A DNA stretch of 64,000 nt, taken from Talinum fruticosum. Lineage: Eukaryota; Streptophyta; Magnoliopsida; Caryophyllales; Talinaceae. The notes under the pieces are model-generated. The model searched no databases. It had not been told where the DNA came from and worked only from the letters and a program-made list of their open reading frames with translations. Position numbers and translations under genes: made by a program. Shown here one piece after another: positions 47,795 to 59,830 of the stretch. The stretch lies in NCBI GenBank assembly GCA_021018815.1, contig JAITYX010000065.1:1-64000 (forward strand), written 5' to 3'. Positions within the stretch are counted from its first letter, which is position 1; every line of letters begins with the position of its first letter.

Positions 47795-49045
47795 TAGACC
47801 TGGCAAAAACTGACCCGACCCGATAACCCGACCCCAACCCGCCCGAAAGTTTTGGGTTTTGGACACGATTTTTTGAACCGAACCCGAAAAAACCGAACCC
47901 GAAAAACCCGCAAATTAGCAGGTCAAACCCTACCGAACCCGTTTGACCTGTTGGGTCAAGGCAATAAAAACAACCATTTTAGCTTTATGGCTTGTTGATT
48001 GAATGTTTCATGCACATTATATGATTTTTCCTTCAATTTATCACTCTTTTAATAATGGTTATTTATCATATTAGATTATTTAGAGAGACGTTACATATTT
48101 ATTGCAATCATTTACGGACGAAGACCGATACAGTTTCATTTCTCAACTTCTTCCCCACAAACAAAAGCCATTATATACAAAAATTATGCATAGTTAATTT
48201 CAATAAAAACATATATGGATTCAAATGGTGTAATATATTAAAATACTACAAGTGTACAAGTTATACTTGTTGTATTTTTGGTGAACTGAGTATACCTAGT
48301 CACATCTAATTAATATACTTTTATTTTGTAGAAATAATATTACTATAATGATTTAAAAATTTGATGTTATAATTAAAAATAATAATTTTAGTTTATTATA
48401 AATCTCTAATTCTTATTTATTTTAAATTGTGTTTACCCGCACTCGAACCATAACTCCTAAGGTAGGCAATAAGCCAAACTAAAACAAAGTCAAATTTTTT
48501 CTAGTGAATAAAATGGATCGATTAAGCCTACCCAAGTCAACTTTCTCGATTTGTTTTAAAATGCATTAAACATGCATATAAACCTCCTTAGTATAATATA
48601 AACGGTGAAATAAACATCGTAACATTAAACTAATAATTACAGAATAAGTCATTATTATTCAACCCATTATTAACCCAATCTTTCGTTGGCCTTATTTAAA
48701 CGGGTCAAGCGATCAACCCGCTCGGCTCAATGGGACCTTAAACAAATATCATAATGAAATTTTTGAATATTTTTGAATATTCCTTTTAGAAAATACAAAT
48801 ACTATACTTTTTCGTTGAATTATTGGCAATTTTAAGCAAAAATTATGCTTAATTTTTATAATTAAAAAAGAAAAATAACCGATAAAAAACCGGTCTTAAC
48901 CCGTTGGGTCGACCCGAAACCCGTATTACCCGATATACGACCGCCTGTATTTTACCCGAACCCGAAATACACCCGACCCGTATTTTACCCGAACCCGAAT
49001 ACACCCGACCCGTATTTAACCCGCCCGCCCGAATTGACAGGTCTA
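47795..49045. mobile_element. Non-autonomous hAT element, 1251 bp
   Basis: Left end TAGACCTGGCAA; right end in reverse complement TAGACCTGTCAA (11 of 12). An exact 8-bp duplication flanks it. About 170 bp at the left and 170 bp at the right are packed with ACCCGACCCG / ACCCGAACCCG repeats in opposite orientations, the usual hAT subterminal binding repeats. The interior is AT-rich and encodes no transposase. Perfect duplication and near-perfect ends suggest a comparatively recent insertion. Confidence 0.9.
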
Positions 49046-49053
49046 ATGGTGCC

Positions 49054-49139
49054 ATTATACCCCACCCTGAAATTTTATGAATGCCCAAATCATACCCTCT
49101 CTTTTTCTTTTTTTTTCTTTGGTTATTTTTTGGACAGAC
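49054..49139. other. Short spacer, T-rich
   Basis: T-rich run TTTTTCTTTTTTTTTC; nothing coding. Confidence 0.4.
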
Positions 49140-50244
49140 TACAGTTCTTCTAATATAGTTTTTTTAAAGTCATGCCTTTGATTATAATTTATTGTTTCTC
49201 AATGTTAAGGGTCCATATTCTACTAGAGCTCAACTTGAAGTTGAACTTAATGCTACTAGAAAAAAAAATGAAGTCCTCACTGATAATTTAGTTACAGTTG
49301 AAATAGAAAATGACAAACTTCAAAGTCATGTGGAGACGGTTGAAGCTAAAATGGCCAAAATCAAGGAATTTTTTTCTCATCATTTACCATCTTGAGTGAT
49401 TTTTTCAGCTATTTTGAACACGTGTATATATTATTTTTTTCCTTTGTTTTGTTGTAAATTCACGTTGTTATATGCTTCTTGTTAAGAATTTTATAAAATT
49501 TAGAATTTTTACACTTTTATCCTTTATTTTGTAGATGCTTAAAGCAACGGGATCCTCTCGTGCGAGTACTATCACTTTCATCGTTTAATTGGTTGAAGAT
49601 GCGGGAACACTACTATCCCCTTGCCCCCTTTTTTATATTATTTGAATGTTTACACGAGTAGTAACAATTTTTAGTTTTTAGAACTATTTTGTTGAGTTTT
49701 AACATGCTTTTGATGTTATAATTATATGCTTTGTAACGAATATTTACAAGCTAATGGTTTTTATATATATTTCAAATTTGTCCTTATTATTATTGGATTT
49801 ATTTTTATTAATTACATAATCATATTGAATGGCATGATTAACGACAAAAACAATTGGTAGTTAATAGTGTATGTAATAGTGATTTTTAACAATGAAAATA
49901 TTTCGTCGTTAACCTTACTTAGAAAAAGGCACGATAAACAAATGTCGTTGTTAATGATAATAATTAAAAAAATTATAATTTTTAATTTTACAAATACAAC
50001 AACAAATAATTTGGTCGTTACTAATATTTTTTGGTCGTTAGTAAGTTAACTTATAACGACTATATGTATTTTTCGTCATCATTATAATAACGACGAAAAT
50101 TTTTATTTCGTTGTTAAAACTAATAACGATGGGACTAATAACGACGGACGATGACAAACATTTTTTGGTCGTTAGAGCTTTTAATGATCATAAATCATGC
50201 TTTGAACGACCAACTTGTTCGTCGTTATAAAGCATTTTTTCAGT
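49140..50244 (+). mobile_element. CACTA (En/Spm) element, 3' part
   Basis: The right end reads GCATTTTTTCAGTAGT, the complement of the ACTACTGAAAAAATGC terminus typical of plant CACTA elements. 49860-50230 is dense in AACGACGAAA / TTTGGTCGTTA units in both orientations. The left end is not in view, so it is truncated. It differs in sequence from the CACTA-like element at 6691-8416. Confidence 0.65.
49192..49395 (+). pseudogene. C-terminal coiled coil of a CACTA-associated protein, fragment
   Basis: 67 codons; the useful part begins at GPYSTRAQLEVELNATRKK and continues as heptad-like NEVLTDNLVTVEIENDKLQ, ending LPS and stop. Such an ELNATRKEN-type coiled coil is typical of the C-terminus of the plant Ptta/En/Spm (Transposase_24) protein family. 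The first residues may be intron-derived. Upstream exons are missing. Confidence 0.45.
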
Positions 50245-51560
50245 AGTTGGTCGAGAGTTATCCTTATAAGGATAGTTGTCGACTAGACTGTCCGAAGCGA
50301 TTGAGAAAACCGAGCCAAAAATCCTAAGATTGAACTGGATAGAATAGGATAAAACTGAATAAAATAGCGGTCGGGGCGACGACCACTCGGTCTTACCCTA
50401 GGGTTTCGTGCCCTTCCGTGCTTGCAAAGGAAGTCTTGAGGCCAAAATGCGGCCTTTTAAGTGAAATAACCCAAGTTGGGGGCATCGGCCACGACATCGT
50501 TTTGAAGGGAGGTGTGCTCCTAGTCTCACGTAGCACTTTGATGTTTGTGATCATGAAATGTAGCTTTTAATGTCGTCTTGAGGTCTTCAACTCCATGTCC
50601 GGTTGGACAAAAGAATAAAACGCAGAATTCTAAGCATGAAATTTCCTGTATGCGGCACCGAACTTTCGTTGACTTTGGAGGCTTGGCCTGGGCTTAGATC
50701 GTCCGAAAAAAGGGATTGTTGGACTGACCCGAGGCAAAAGACTATTTATTTGGTGTCTGGGGGTTCTTTGTGGTTTATTGGCTTTCGTTGCACCAATAAG
50801 ACACCGACCGTGATCTAAATCCACAAATAGGAGTCGGGTTCTCACCATCGGGCCAACAATATTAAATACGAAATTAAAAGAAATAAGGGACGACATGTTT
50901 TGGATGTCTATAGTTAGCCCCGACTTTGACCGAGTCGAAAGACGAAGGGTCAAAGTAGACACTAAAAGATATCTCGATTCGGTGTGATGCTTCGAGCATT
51001 GATTGTAGTGGTGTGTTTGGAATTGGCTGCTCGTCAAACCCGAACTCCGAGACAGGGGCCTGGACTTGATCACGATGCATGCGTTTTAAAATACGGTAAG
51101 AAGATCCTAAGCTTGGCTTGATTAGAGCCTAAAGCTTGGTAAATTTTGATGCTGAAATTTTGATCTTTTTTATCTCGAAGCTTGGCCTAATAATATGCTG
51201 TACTAATATGCTCGTTAGTGGATAATCATATTGACAAAAGTTCATTGTTTTACCTGAGTAATGCCATTGAATACCGACTGAAAATTTGATCCGAAAAAGC
51301 TGGTTTATTGGGTCCAAGAGCTCCCACTTGCATGCATATGGTGCCAACACATCCACTTGCCATGCTTGATGAGACTTCACAAGCTACCCATTAGCTAGGG
51401 CTGCAAGGCTGCCATTGATAGGACATCACCTCCCCTCGTGACCGGCACCGGCCAGCCTTTGGCGGGCCCGGCCACGACATGCTTCTGCCGGATTCCTTTG
51501 GTATCCCTTGCTTTTTTGACTCTTGTCTTGCATGCTTGGCATACCTTGGCCGAATGGGTC
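50245..51560. other. Upstream region of the PMD pseudogene
   Basis: Mixed composition, no recognised coding family. The frames at 50603-50818 (+) and 50630-51073 (-) have no motif. Position and continuity suggest it is the promoter side of the element or gene starting at 51687. Confidence 0.35.
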
Positions 51561-51569
51561 TATAAAATA
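51561..51569 (+). promoter_or_regulatory. TATA box of the PMD pseudogene
   Basis: TATAAAATA-type box (TATAAAATAG), 126 bp upstream of the ATG at 51687, with a pyrimidine-rich leader (TTACTCCTCTCTTGC) between. Spacing is normal for a plant promoter. Confidence 0.6.
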
Positions 51570-51686
51570 GTGTGTTCATTTTGCACACTTCACTTACTCC
51601 TCTCTTGCTTTCTAACTTTGCTCTTGTTGTATTCTTGCTTTGTTCTTGTTGGCAACTAGTTGGTCTTAAAAGTCTTCTCTTCAAAG

Positions 51687-54070
51687 ATGTCTAGAAGAAA
51701 GGCTCATCCTACCGGGAGGACAGGACTCGAGAAATTGGTCCAAGACAACTTCTTAGTGCAGGAATGACGTCCACATGTAGAATGGAACCCAAATGACCTC
51801 TTAATGGAGGTTGAAAACCATGTTTCTTCACTTGCCATATCTCCATCGGTGAGCTCATTGGCTTAAACTTCTACTTTGCTCACTTAGAGTAGTTCTCTAA
51901 AAATCTTGTTGGATTTTTGTCTTACGAGAAAGACTCGATTTGAACTAGTGGAGCCATACCCAAGTTCATGGAGAAGTGTAGAAAGATGCACTATCCTTTA
52001 GAAGATGTCATGCACAACGCTGGGTTTGGTTCCCCCTTCAATTCTCCGAATCATCTTTGTGACAAAAGAGAGCGAGATCTCATTAGGGCCATTAGTGAGC
52101 GCTTTTGGGATACCACTAATACCTTCCATCTTCCTTTCGGGAGATGACTATTACTCCTTTTGATTTTGTTGTCTTATCGAATCTAGGCTTCTTGGGGAGC
52201 CTCTTGCCTATGACCGGAACTTGTATAAAGATCGTGACTATTTACGTCACTTCTTCGGTCCCGCGGCCATTAGGTTTCCTCAATAAAATTTCTTTAAATA
52301 CACCGTCCTTTCCGGGGCTTTTGAGGATGTCCTGTTTTGGGCCCGACATTCTCCATAATAATAAGTTCGGATCGTGATTGCGCTCTTGTTAAGCACGGTA
52401 CTCTTTTTGACTAAGCGTTAAAGGTTTATGTTCACTATTTGGTGAAATTAGCAGACATAGATAAAATAAAAAGAGCTCAACTAGGGGTGCACCCACACAC
52501 ACTTGCCTTATAAGGGGTCTCCGTGTCGGTGTGCGCCATACCAAGCATGAGAAGGACTTGACAAATTATCTTCCATTGTGTGGCTTGTGGAAGATCATTG
52601 AGGTATGCTTTAATTCTCCATTTATTTTTAATATATTTTATCTTGTGTGGATAAAATCTCACTTGTTTTCCAAAAAAGTAGCCGTGGTTATATGAATATT
52701 TCCGCGCTCTGTCGCCCGGCTCAACAAATCATCCAACTTTTCCGGCCTCCGTATGATGGGCTAGAATCCATCTTCAACAGCCCAAAATCCATGATATATG
52801 CTTCTTGAGGGCTGTAATCAACCATGTGGCTTTGGTATGTCATTTTTAAGCTAAACAACTACCTCAAAATTATGCCCGGAAAAATTTTGCTTCAGTACCA
52901 GGTTGGTCGCCACTTGCCCGCAACTTGTGGTGGACCTTGTGGACATGGTTGTGACCGACACAAACCTTGGCTAAGCACATTCTATGCCCATTTTTTTGCT
53001 TTTTTCACTTGTGCTTGATTATCTAATTATAATCATGTATGTGCAGGCCAATTTTCATCCTTGTGTCCAACTCCAACTTCCTCCAAGCGTAATCATCGCA
53101 CGGGAGTTAAGTGAAAGGAGGATATTATTTGAGGGTCCTTTTGGATTTTGCTGGTACCTTGGCAAGAGAGTTACACCACAGATCCGCAACAATACATGGC
53201 CTCCTTTTTTTTCCTCTCGATCCACCGAAACCATGTTTTATTTCCGTTCTCTTTGTAGTCTGCTCCCGAAGGACATCCACATTCTAAGTATTGACGTGGA
53301 CGTTTCGAACCCGAGGGATCTCCTCGTTACATACGGATTCTCGAACTATTAGAGGAGGAGTGCGTGGGGCTCCATTTTCCTAGAAACTAGTAAGGGGTAA
53401 GAGTTTTATGCTCTTTACGTTTAGTTGTATGCTAAAAATTACTAACACCATTAAATCTTTGTAGTATGATCGGGAGCAATCCCGGACCATGTCCATCGAG
53501 ACTCCATTATGCCCTTAGAGGTATTTGAGACTTCTTCTCCGGGAGAACCTTCCCAAACCTTCAGGTTGAGTCTCCGGTTAGTGAAATGCTAACCTTATTG
53601 AGCTTTTAGTGGGTGTGCTAATTGCTCTATTTTTGTAGAGGTGTTGATCTAGAACGTCTTCATTAAGAGTCCTCCTTGGTGGTCCGAGGGTACAAGCACA
53701 TTCATCCGGCCTACAAACACCTCCTAGTGGTACCTCTAGAACGAGTACCTCTTGCCGGTCTTCATGACGTGTACATCATCGGAGTACTTCGAAGCGGGGC
53801 CTAGCACCTCCGAGCCTAGTTCTTCCAGCGCGGGGCTTAATTTTATCGAAGAAAGTTAGGATATTCGGCCCCTTCAAGCATTTGATCACCATGGGAACCC
53901 AACTTAACTTCCGCCGGGTGTCTTACAGCGGACCTTTTCATGGAGCATCTTAATCTTGGGGCCATGGAGATAGCTCTCCTCGAGGTGGTGGAGATGGTCG
54001 ATTCTCCCCGTCCGTCTTGGAGGACTTCAACAATTATATCTTCAATGATGCTTCCGATGGTGAAGATTAG
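51687..54070 (+). pseudogene. Plant mobile domain (PMD) protein gene, broken
   Basis: Begins MSRRKAHPTGRTGLEKLVQ with a stop after 27 codons (GAATGA, probably from CGA). The diagnostic block is WDTTNTFHLPFG (52108-52143) followed after a one-base shift by MTITPFDFVVLSNLGF. This is the THTFHLPFGEMT signature of the aminotransferase-like plant mobile domain found in MAIL-type genes and in transposons. A later open frame, 52984-53352, carries an ANFHPCVQLQLPPSV block and WPPFFSSRSTETMFYF. The tail reads EDFNNYIFNDASDGED, stop at 54070. Host gene or element-borne version cannot be decided; the repeat context favours the latter. Introns are likely between blocks. Non-functional. Confidence 0.65.
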
Positions 54071-54610
54071 TTGATCCCTTGTAGGGTTTTTGTGTTGTTT
54101 AACATTTATTATTGTGTAAGATTTTGGTTCTATGCAATGAGATGAAATGTAAAGACTCGATTCTAAAATTGCTTTTTTTATTAATATGATGCAAAAATTC
54201 ATCAAAAAAATTACAAAGACAAATCGAAAATTTTTACACACATAGCCCCTATTCCCCCAAAAGAAAATAATAAAAATGAAAATGGGAATTCGTAAGTGCA
54301 CGGTCCAAAAATAACGGGGCTTGACCAAAGATGGGCTAGGGCAAGAATAAATAATGGCCCAAGGAGTGCTCGAGGCCAAAGAAATAAGGTAAACCGGCCG
54401 GTCTCGCTTGCCATGCGCAAGAAAACCCGAGAGCGGGCGAACGTTGGTGGTGCTGGTGCGGTAGGACTCTAGTGCTTGGAAACTACCATAAATTGGACCC
54501 TTGTTGATGACCGAAAATTGTGCCTTCGAGCGTTCTTCCGCAATTCCCTTAGAAAAAATAGATCCTAAAGAAATTTCCCAGTTCCTGCAATTTTCCTTCT
54601 AATTTCAAAA
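54071..54610. other. Spacer between PMD and DUF7745-like pseudogenes
   Basis: Contains a likely 3' end of the PMD transcript (TGTAAGATTTTGG, then AT-rich with ATTAATATGATGC). The 178-codon minus-strand frame 53843-54379 overlaps the PMD tail and has no family signature. Confidence 0.35.
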
Positions 54611-56172
54611 GATGAACTTCATGATTGATTTATCTCGTTGGATCCATGAGCTGACAAACACCGAGAGGGTAGGCTTGTCACAATATGGGTTGAATACTTT
54701 ATTTAGTATTCGCCAACTGAAAGTCTATTAGACTTTCTTAAGGGCTGCTTGTGGCCTATTGGGAGCCTCACCACCACGTTTTGAGGTTTAGGGATAAGGA
54801 ATTGTGCCCCTGCCTGAAGAGTTACATGCTATTTTGGGCATCCAACGCCGTACCTAGCTCGTTGTACCCAAATCTTACGAAAATCTTTATGAAATCTACA
54901 AATACCTTACGAAGTCGAGTAATAAGAATCTAGGGTGGGTTCTTATCGGGAATCGAGTGAACCTAATGAACTTGATGAAACATTATCAGCGAGATGTATG
55001 CATTCTCTCGAGTCTATCATCATCCCAAGATGGTGAGCTATTATCACTTGCTCGATCGGTGGTTTCTTCGTTGGTAAGAGGTAGTGGGGACATGGCGCCT
55101 ATGACACTACTGCGCTTAGTTAAGCAAGCTGGAAGATTCGTGCTCTCTAACCGAGCTGATAGTTGTTGAAACTATGATTGGATTAGATTGGGTCGAGGCT
55201 GATCTAGGGGAAGATTCGTGCTCTCTAACCGAGCTGATAGTTGCTTGAAGCCGGTTAGCGGCGCCGGCCAAGGAGCGGTTGTGCAGCGTCGCCGAGGCTT
55301 AAAAGCCTACGGTTTTGTGCCAAAAGTCATTATTTTTTGCCTTTTCGTTATTATTTTAATTTAATTTTATTTTATTTTTCTCCTGTTGGGTCTTAAAGAA
55401 AGGTTGAATTTTGACTGTGCAAGACATTTATTATTTTTTATTATACGTGGTATGCGGATTTGGTTAATGGAGCATTTGCGGTTGATTCGAGCTTACGCAA
55501 ATGTAGAAACCTATTTGCGATACACTTCTATCAACGAGCAGGTAGAGGCGATAGGCGATCACCCTGCTTCTTGGTGGGAGGAAAACCTTAGAAATCATAG
55601 CCATACCACGAGTGTGGTATATTGTACATTGGAAAGTGTTCCAATTTAGGACACATATTGGACAACAACCCTTTGTATGCATGCTCGGTTTGAAAACCAG
55701 CACTTACTACTTCTCTAGCTGCGTATTGTGATAGATGAAAAGAGAGCAGGCGATTCCCTTTTGGATTGTATTTGGCCTAGTACCTTTGAAGCTGTTTGAA
55801 GGTTTTGGCAGTTCTAGACAAGTTAAATCCTTGCTTGAATATTGGATGAACCTGCGAAGGCTGTTGAAACCTGCAGGTGAGCTGATTGCTACTGTGCCTG
55901 CACATTATTTGGAGTGGATAATGAAAGTGGAACCCAAACATCGGAAGGCACTAAGGGCTCGAGAGTTGGATCCCCAAGAAGCCGTTCCTGCTGCTACACC
56001 TCTCCAAATACGCAAAATGAACCCTCGGATAGAACGTGCCCGCAAAAGAGAATGCGAGGGTAAGGAAGCTGAAGAGAGGAGGACCTATAGAATTGAGGAG
56101 CTAAAGAAGCATACCCAAGATGTTGAAGCCAAGTCTTGTGATCCGAAAGGAAAGAAAGTGAAAATAGACTAG
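54611..56172 (+). pseudogene. DUF7745-like protein gene, broken
   Basis: ATG at 54611, MNFMIDLSRWIHELTNTERV; stop after 40 codons. After a frame change: YWEPHHHVLRFRDKELCPCL continuing as EELHAILGI, which resembles the YWDP...CF-F---ELTPTIEEY-ALL pattern of DUF7745 proteins common in repeat-rich plant genomes. Later parts are IRAYANVETYLRYTSINEQV near 55485 and a 145-codon open end 55735-56172. That end carries FGSSRQVKSLLEYWMNLRR and a charged tail ERARKRECEGKEAEERRTYR. Function unknown. It may form a unit with the PMD gene upstream, as both are plus-strand and 540 bp apart. Confidence 0.45.
55131..55243 (+). repeat. 35-bp direct duplication inside the DUF7745-like pseudogene
   Basis: The 35-bp block beginning GGAAGATTCGTGCTCTCTAA at 55131-55165 recurs exactly at 55209-55243. 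The 43 bp between them are not repeated. An exact match in otherwise decayed DNA points to a recent local duplication. Confidence 0.8.
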
Positions 56173-56218
56173 GGCTTGAATTTTTTTCTAGAGAGTTTTT
56201 AGGAAAGAATAAAAGACA

Positions 56219-59200
56219 TGTGAGACCCGAAATTTCAGGTAGGTTAATTAAATTAAGTAATCGACATGTAAATTATTTTATTTAGTACAAGTTCTTAATC
56301 ATACGTGCTTTTATAAATAATTGGCGAATTATATTATTTCCTCCCGATTCCGCTCCTAGACCTAGTAAATAAAACCCGAGATAGTTTACGCTAGCTATTT
56401 CTACCTTTACCTTGAGTTTATCCAAGCCAAAAAAAAAAAAAGAGAGAAAGAGATAATGAAGGAGGATTATGGGATAAACCAAGAAGAGATCGGTGGAAAG
56501 ATTGGATGTGTTTGCGCCTTCTAAGGTAGCCATAGCAAAAAGGAACAAAAGAGATTAAAGGGAAAAAGAAAAGAGAAAGGAAGGCTTAGGAGAAGAAGGG
56601 GAGCCCGAGCGAGGAAGAAAAGAGGAAATGAAACGAAGTAGGGGAGCAAGAGAGAGGAGGAGGAAAGGGAGAACGAACGAGAGAGGGAGAGCGCGCGAGT
56701 GTGAGAGCTGAAGAGAGGCCGGGGCCGGTGTGCTGAACGGTGAACGAGAGGAGAGACGGTCGGCGAACGCAAAGGAAAGAGCCGGGGCATGAAGGAGGGC
56801 GAAATCGAGACCGGGAGAGGAGAAGCGAAGCGAGGGCTGAGAGAGGCGGTCGGTGAGCAAGGGAACCGCGACCGGCAACGGCGTCGGGCATAAAGAAGGC
56901 GGCGAACCGGGCCCGAGGCTGGAGCTGGCAGCGAGAGGAAGAGGAAGGAAAGAAGAGACTGATCTAGACTAATCCGAAATTCACAACCGTCATCCCTAAT
57001 TCGAGGTGGGTATTCTTATACTCTAAACTATTAGTAATTTCAAAATTCAATTGAATTTGTTGTGAATATTACGTATCCGTGTTGTAGAATAAATTTAGTT
57101 GTTGTTTAAGGTTGAATTAAGAACTTAGAACGAATTTAGGGAGTAGATAGGGCTGAATTAGAACATGAGAGGAACTAATTAAGTTGGTAAGGCTGAATTA
57201 GGAATCTGAAGATTTTGAGAGAGTTAGGCGGTTTAGGTCTAAAGAGTAATATGAGAATTTAAGTTAGCAATTAGGGATGAAGAAGTCGTGATTTGGGTGC
57301 GAATTGTGAGTTAATTGAGCCTTAGGGACTTCCGATTCTATGCATTAGAAGGTAATTATTGATATTGGGAAACAATGAATTGGAGTATAAAGGAAAAGTG
57401 TGAGTTTATTTTGAGTAATGCATGTTGAGGTAGGAAAGTGGAGAGCGAGGTGATTATTAGGTCAAACCGAGTTTAGAATATTTTTAAGTCTTTGAAAATG
57501 AATTCGATTTGAAGATAAGCGGAGCTAGAGGAATTTGAGTAATGAAGTGAAATTAAAGGTTATATGAGCGAGAAAGAATTGGTTAGTAACGTGGAGATGT
57601 AATGCGAGAAATTAAGGTAAAGATGATGATTTGTGAAGACTTTTGGGTTAAGTGGTGACTACTTGTGGCTATTGTGGCTGAAAGAAGTTTAATTCTTGAA
57701 TTCGTTAGGCTTGGAAATGAATTGAGTCAAGGAAAAACGAACGTTGAAATATAGGAAAGGGGTGGGAACTTGGAGTATCAAGGGAGTATAAGTCTATATT
57801 GATCGACATGGTTTTGAAAACAGGGTGAGACGAGAGTTATGTATATAGGAGTAAGAGATTCTTGCTAGAGTAGAATATGGATGAATATGAGTAGATGTTA
57901 GATACTTCGGTGAATACTTGAATAAATATGCTTGGCTTATAAAGCAACTTGATTCCAAATGTTGTTCAAAAGTTAGTTTTGAAAGAAGTTCTATGTTACG
58001 CGAGAATGATACTTGAATGTGATTTTTGTGATATATGCTTTTCAAGCATGAAAACGTGTTTCTAAGAAGTGAAACTCATTTGAGAATGTTGTTTGAAATA
58101 AGCTTAATGAGTGAATGTGTTAAAGAATTTGTTTTGAATTGATTTTGCTAGGATTGTTTAGCACAAGGAAGGATTCTAGCTAGGGGCGGCTAGCTAGGGG
58201 CGGCTAGCTAGGGATCCTGGTGTGTCAAGATGCTTGATTGGAATCTTCGTAGATAGGTCGCGGGAGCCTTTTATTTGGGGTTGCGCCCCAGAGAAAGCAG
58301 AGAAATCAAAGAAATTATGAGAAATTGCGAACTGCTAGTTCGAGTCCACAACCTAAAAAGTGATTCACCAAAAGAAATTCATTGAAAATGATTTATGAGA
58401 AGTGATTCGAGTAGAAATGATTCAATTTCTAATTGAAAGCATTTGAAAGAAAGTATTGGTGGTTGCACCACCTTGTTAAAAGAGGATTCAATTCCAAAAA
58501 TAGTTCTTAATGATTGCAAATCGTGCTTTTAAATAAGTGAAGTGTTGTAATCTTTATGTTGTAAAGAATTTCATCAATGAGTATCTATATTCCTCTTATG
58601 CTATTCTTGTTTTCTCAATGATTATTACTGGTAATATGTGTGAAGTAGTTTCCGTTTTAAGAGTGTAAGACTTTCCGATGAGCGCGTGGTTTGCTCACCC
58701 CCACAAATTTCCCCCTTCCCCTCCCGAGTTGCAGGTACCCCGAGATGGTTGTTTTTCCTCTTCCTCGACTAAAGTCACGATGGTCGTGAGTTGAAGTTTG
58801 GTTTTATGTGTTTTCATGTTTAGCATGTTGTATATAGTTGGTTACTTATGTAATTATGCAATAATGTATAGTAAAGTTGGATGTATGTGCGAGACCCGAA
58901 CTAATAGCTCGATAAGCCGGGAAATTCCCTTTCAGTGGCAATTTTGCTCTTAAGCGGTTGTAACTTAGTTTTTAACTTAGTTTATAACTTGGGTTGTAAA
59001 CTGGTTTGGAATTTTGGTTTTGTGGTTGCGAATATACTCCGGCGTGTGGTCTGTTGAGCTGTATACTCCGAGCGTGTGGCTCGTTGAGTTTTATTATGAC
59101 TTTTATGCAGGTTTTTAAGGCTTTTAGACTATGGGTTGGGCCATATTACAAACGGAGCTCTGTCGAAATTTTTAGAAAATTTCAAATTCTTTTGGAAAAT

Positions 59201-59320
59201 TATCTCTATCACCTTAAGGTGGAATTAGAAAGCCAAACCGACACCTGAATAAGCCTTGAGAGTTCCTTGTGAGGAACTGCGGCGATGTAATACTTCTAAT
59301 GTGGGTTTTGGGGTGTTATA
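56219..59320 (+). repeat. Long solo LTR (3.1 kb), perfect 5-bp duplication
   Basis: TGTGAGACCCGAA to GGGTGTTATA (ancestral ...TTACA), 3102 bp. AGACA at 56214-56218 and 59321-59325 is a perfect duplication. There is no primer site, gag or pol. The first 330 bp are followed by a purine-rich, GC-rich stretch (56440-56960, the minus-strand low-complexity frames there are artefacts), then a long AT-rich stretch. GCTCACCCCCACAAATTTCC near 58692 precedes GTTGCAGGTACCCCGAG, a pattern I associate with Tekay/Del-type gypsy LTRs. Related in layout to 15244-18344 and 61927-64000. Confidence 0.75.
58177..58213 (+). repeat. Short tandem repeat in the long solo LTR
   Basis: TAGCTAGGGGCGGC repeated 2.6 times, exact units of 14 bp. 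Confidence 0.85.
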
Positions 59321-59507
59321 AGACATTAGGAAGTTTTCATCAAGAAAAAAAGACATTAGGAAGTTTAATTTTTCCTCTTTAAAACAATTTTAATTTTTCA
59401 AGTAGTGTGTTTTCCCCCTCCCTTTTATTAGCTATGTATTTAGGTAAGTAGTATGCTTATCTTTTTTATTAAATAAATGTAAAAAGTAAGTTTTGTACTC
59501 ACTTTTC

Positions 59508-59553
<46 letters not shown>

Positions 59554-59830
59554 CACTCACCTAGAGGCATAAATTGGACTGCCTAATTGGATTGTTCTTA
59601 AAACTTAATTAAAGGATTAATTACACCAATGGGCTATCTAATTGGACTACCCAAACATTGAATAACAATTAATTTAATAGAAAAGACCATCTAATTGGAC
59701 CATCAAAATAAATAATAAAAACGAAGGGAAATCACTCGGCCTGACCATCCTACCATTGTCCGGGTGGTGGCTGGCGTCCGCCATGACATGGCTTGGTTAG
59801 GCCAGAGCTTTGCCCGTCGTTTAAGGTTGT
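59321..59830. other. Spacer with microsatellite
   Basis: Begins with the right target duplication and a local repeat AGACATTAGGAAGTTT (59321 and 59351). Then come a (TA)18 run at 59513-59549 and AT-rich sequence with ATTGGACTGCC-type repeats (59574, 59643, 59694). No gene. Confidence 0.55.
59513..59549. repeat. (TA)n microsatellite
   Basis: About 18 uninterrupted TA units. Confidence 0.95.

Noticed and set aside
47820..47960. ACCCGAACCCG arrays as interstitial telomere repeats
   Set aside because: The units are not CCCTAAA; they lie at both ends of a hAT element in inverted orientation, as subterminal repeats do.
50630..51073. 147-codon minus-strand frame
   Set aside because: No motif, no matching promoter, and it opposes the plus-strand PMD unit; probably chance.
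53843..54379. 178-codon minus-strand frame
   Set aside because: Overlaps the tail and 3' UTR of the PMD pseudogene in antisense, with no family signature.
56521..56891. Overlapping minus-strand frames of 89-107 codons
   Set aside because: All come from one purine-rich low-complexity stretch in the solo LTR. Three frames are open at once, which is a composition effect.
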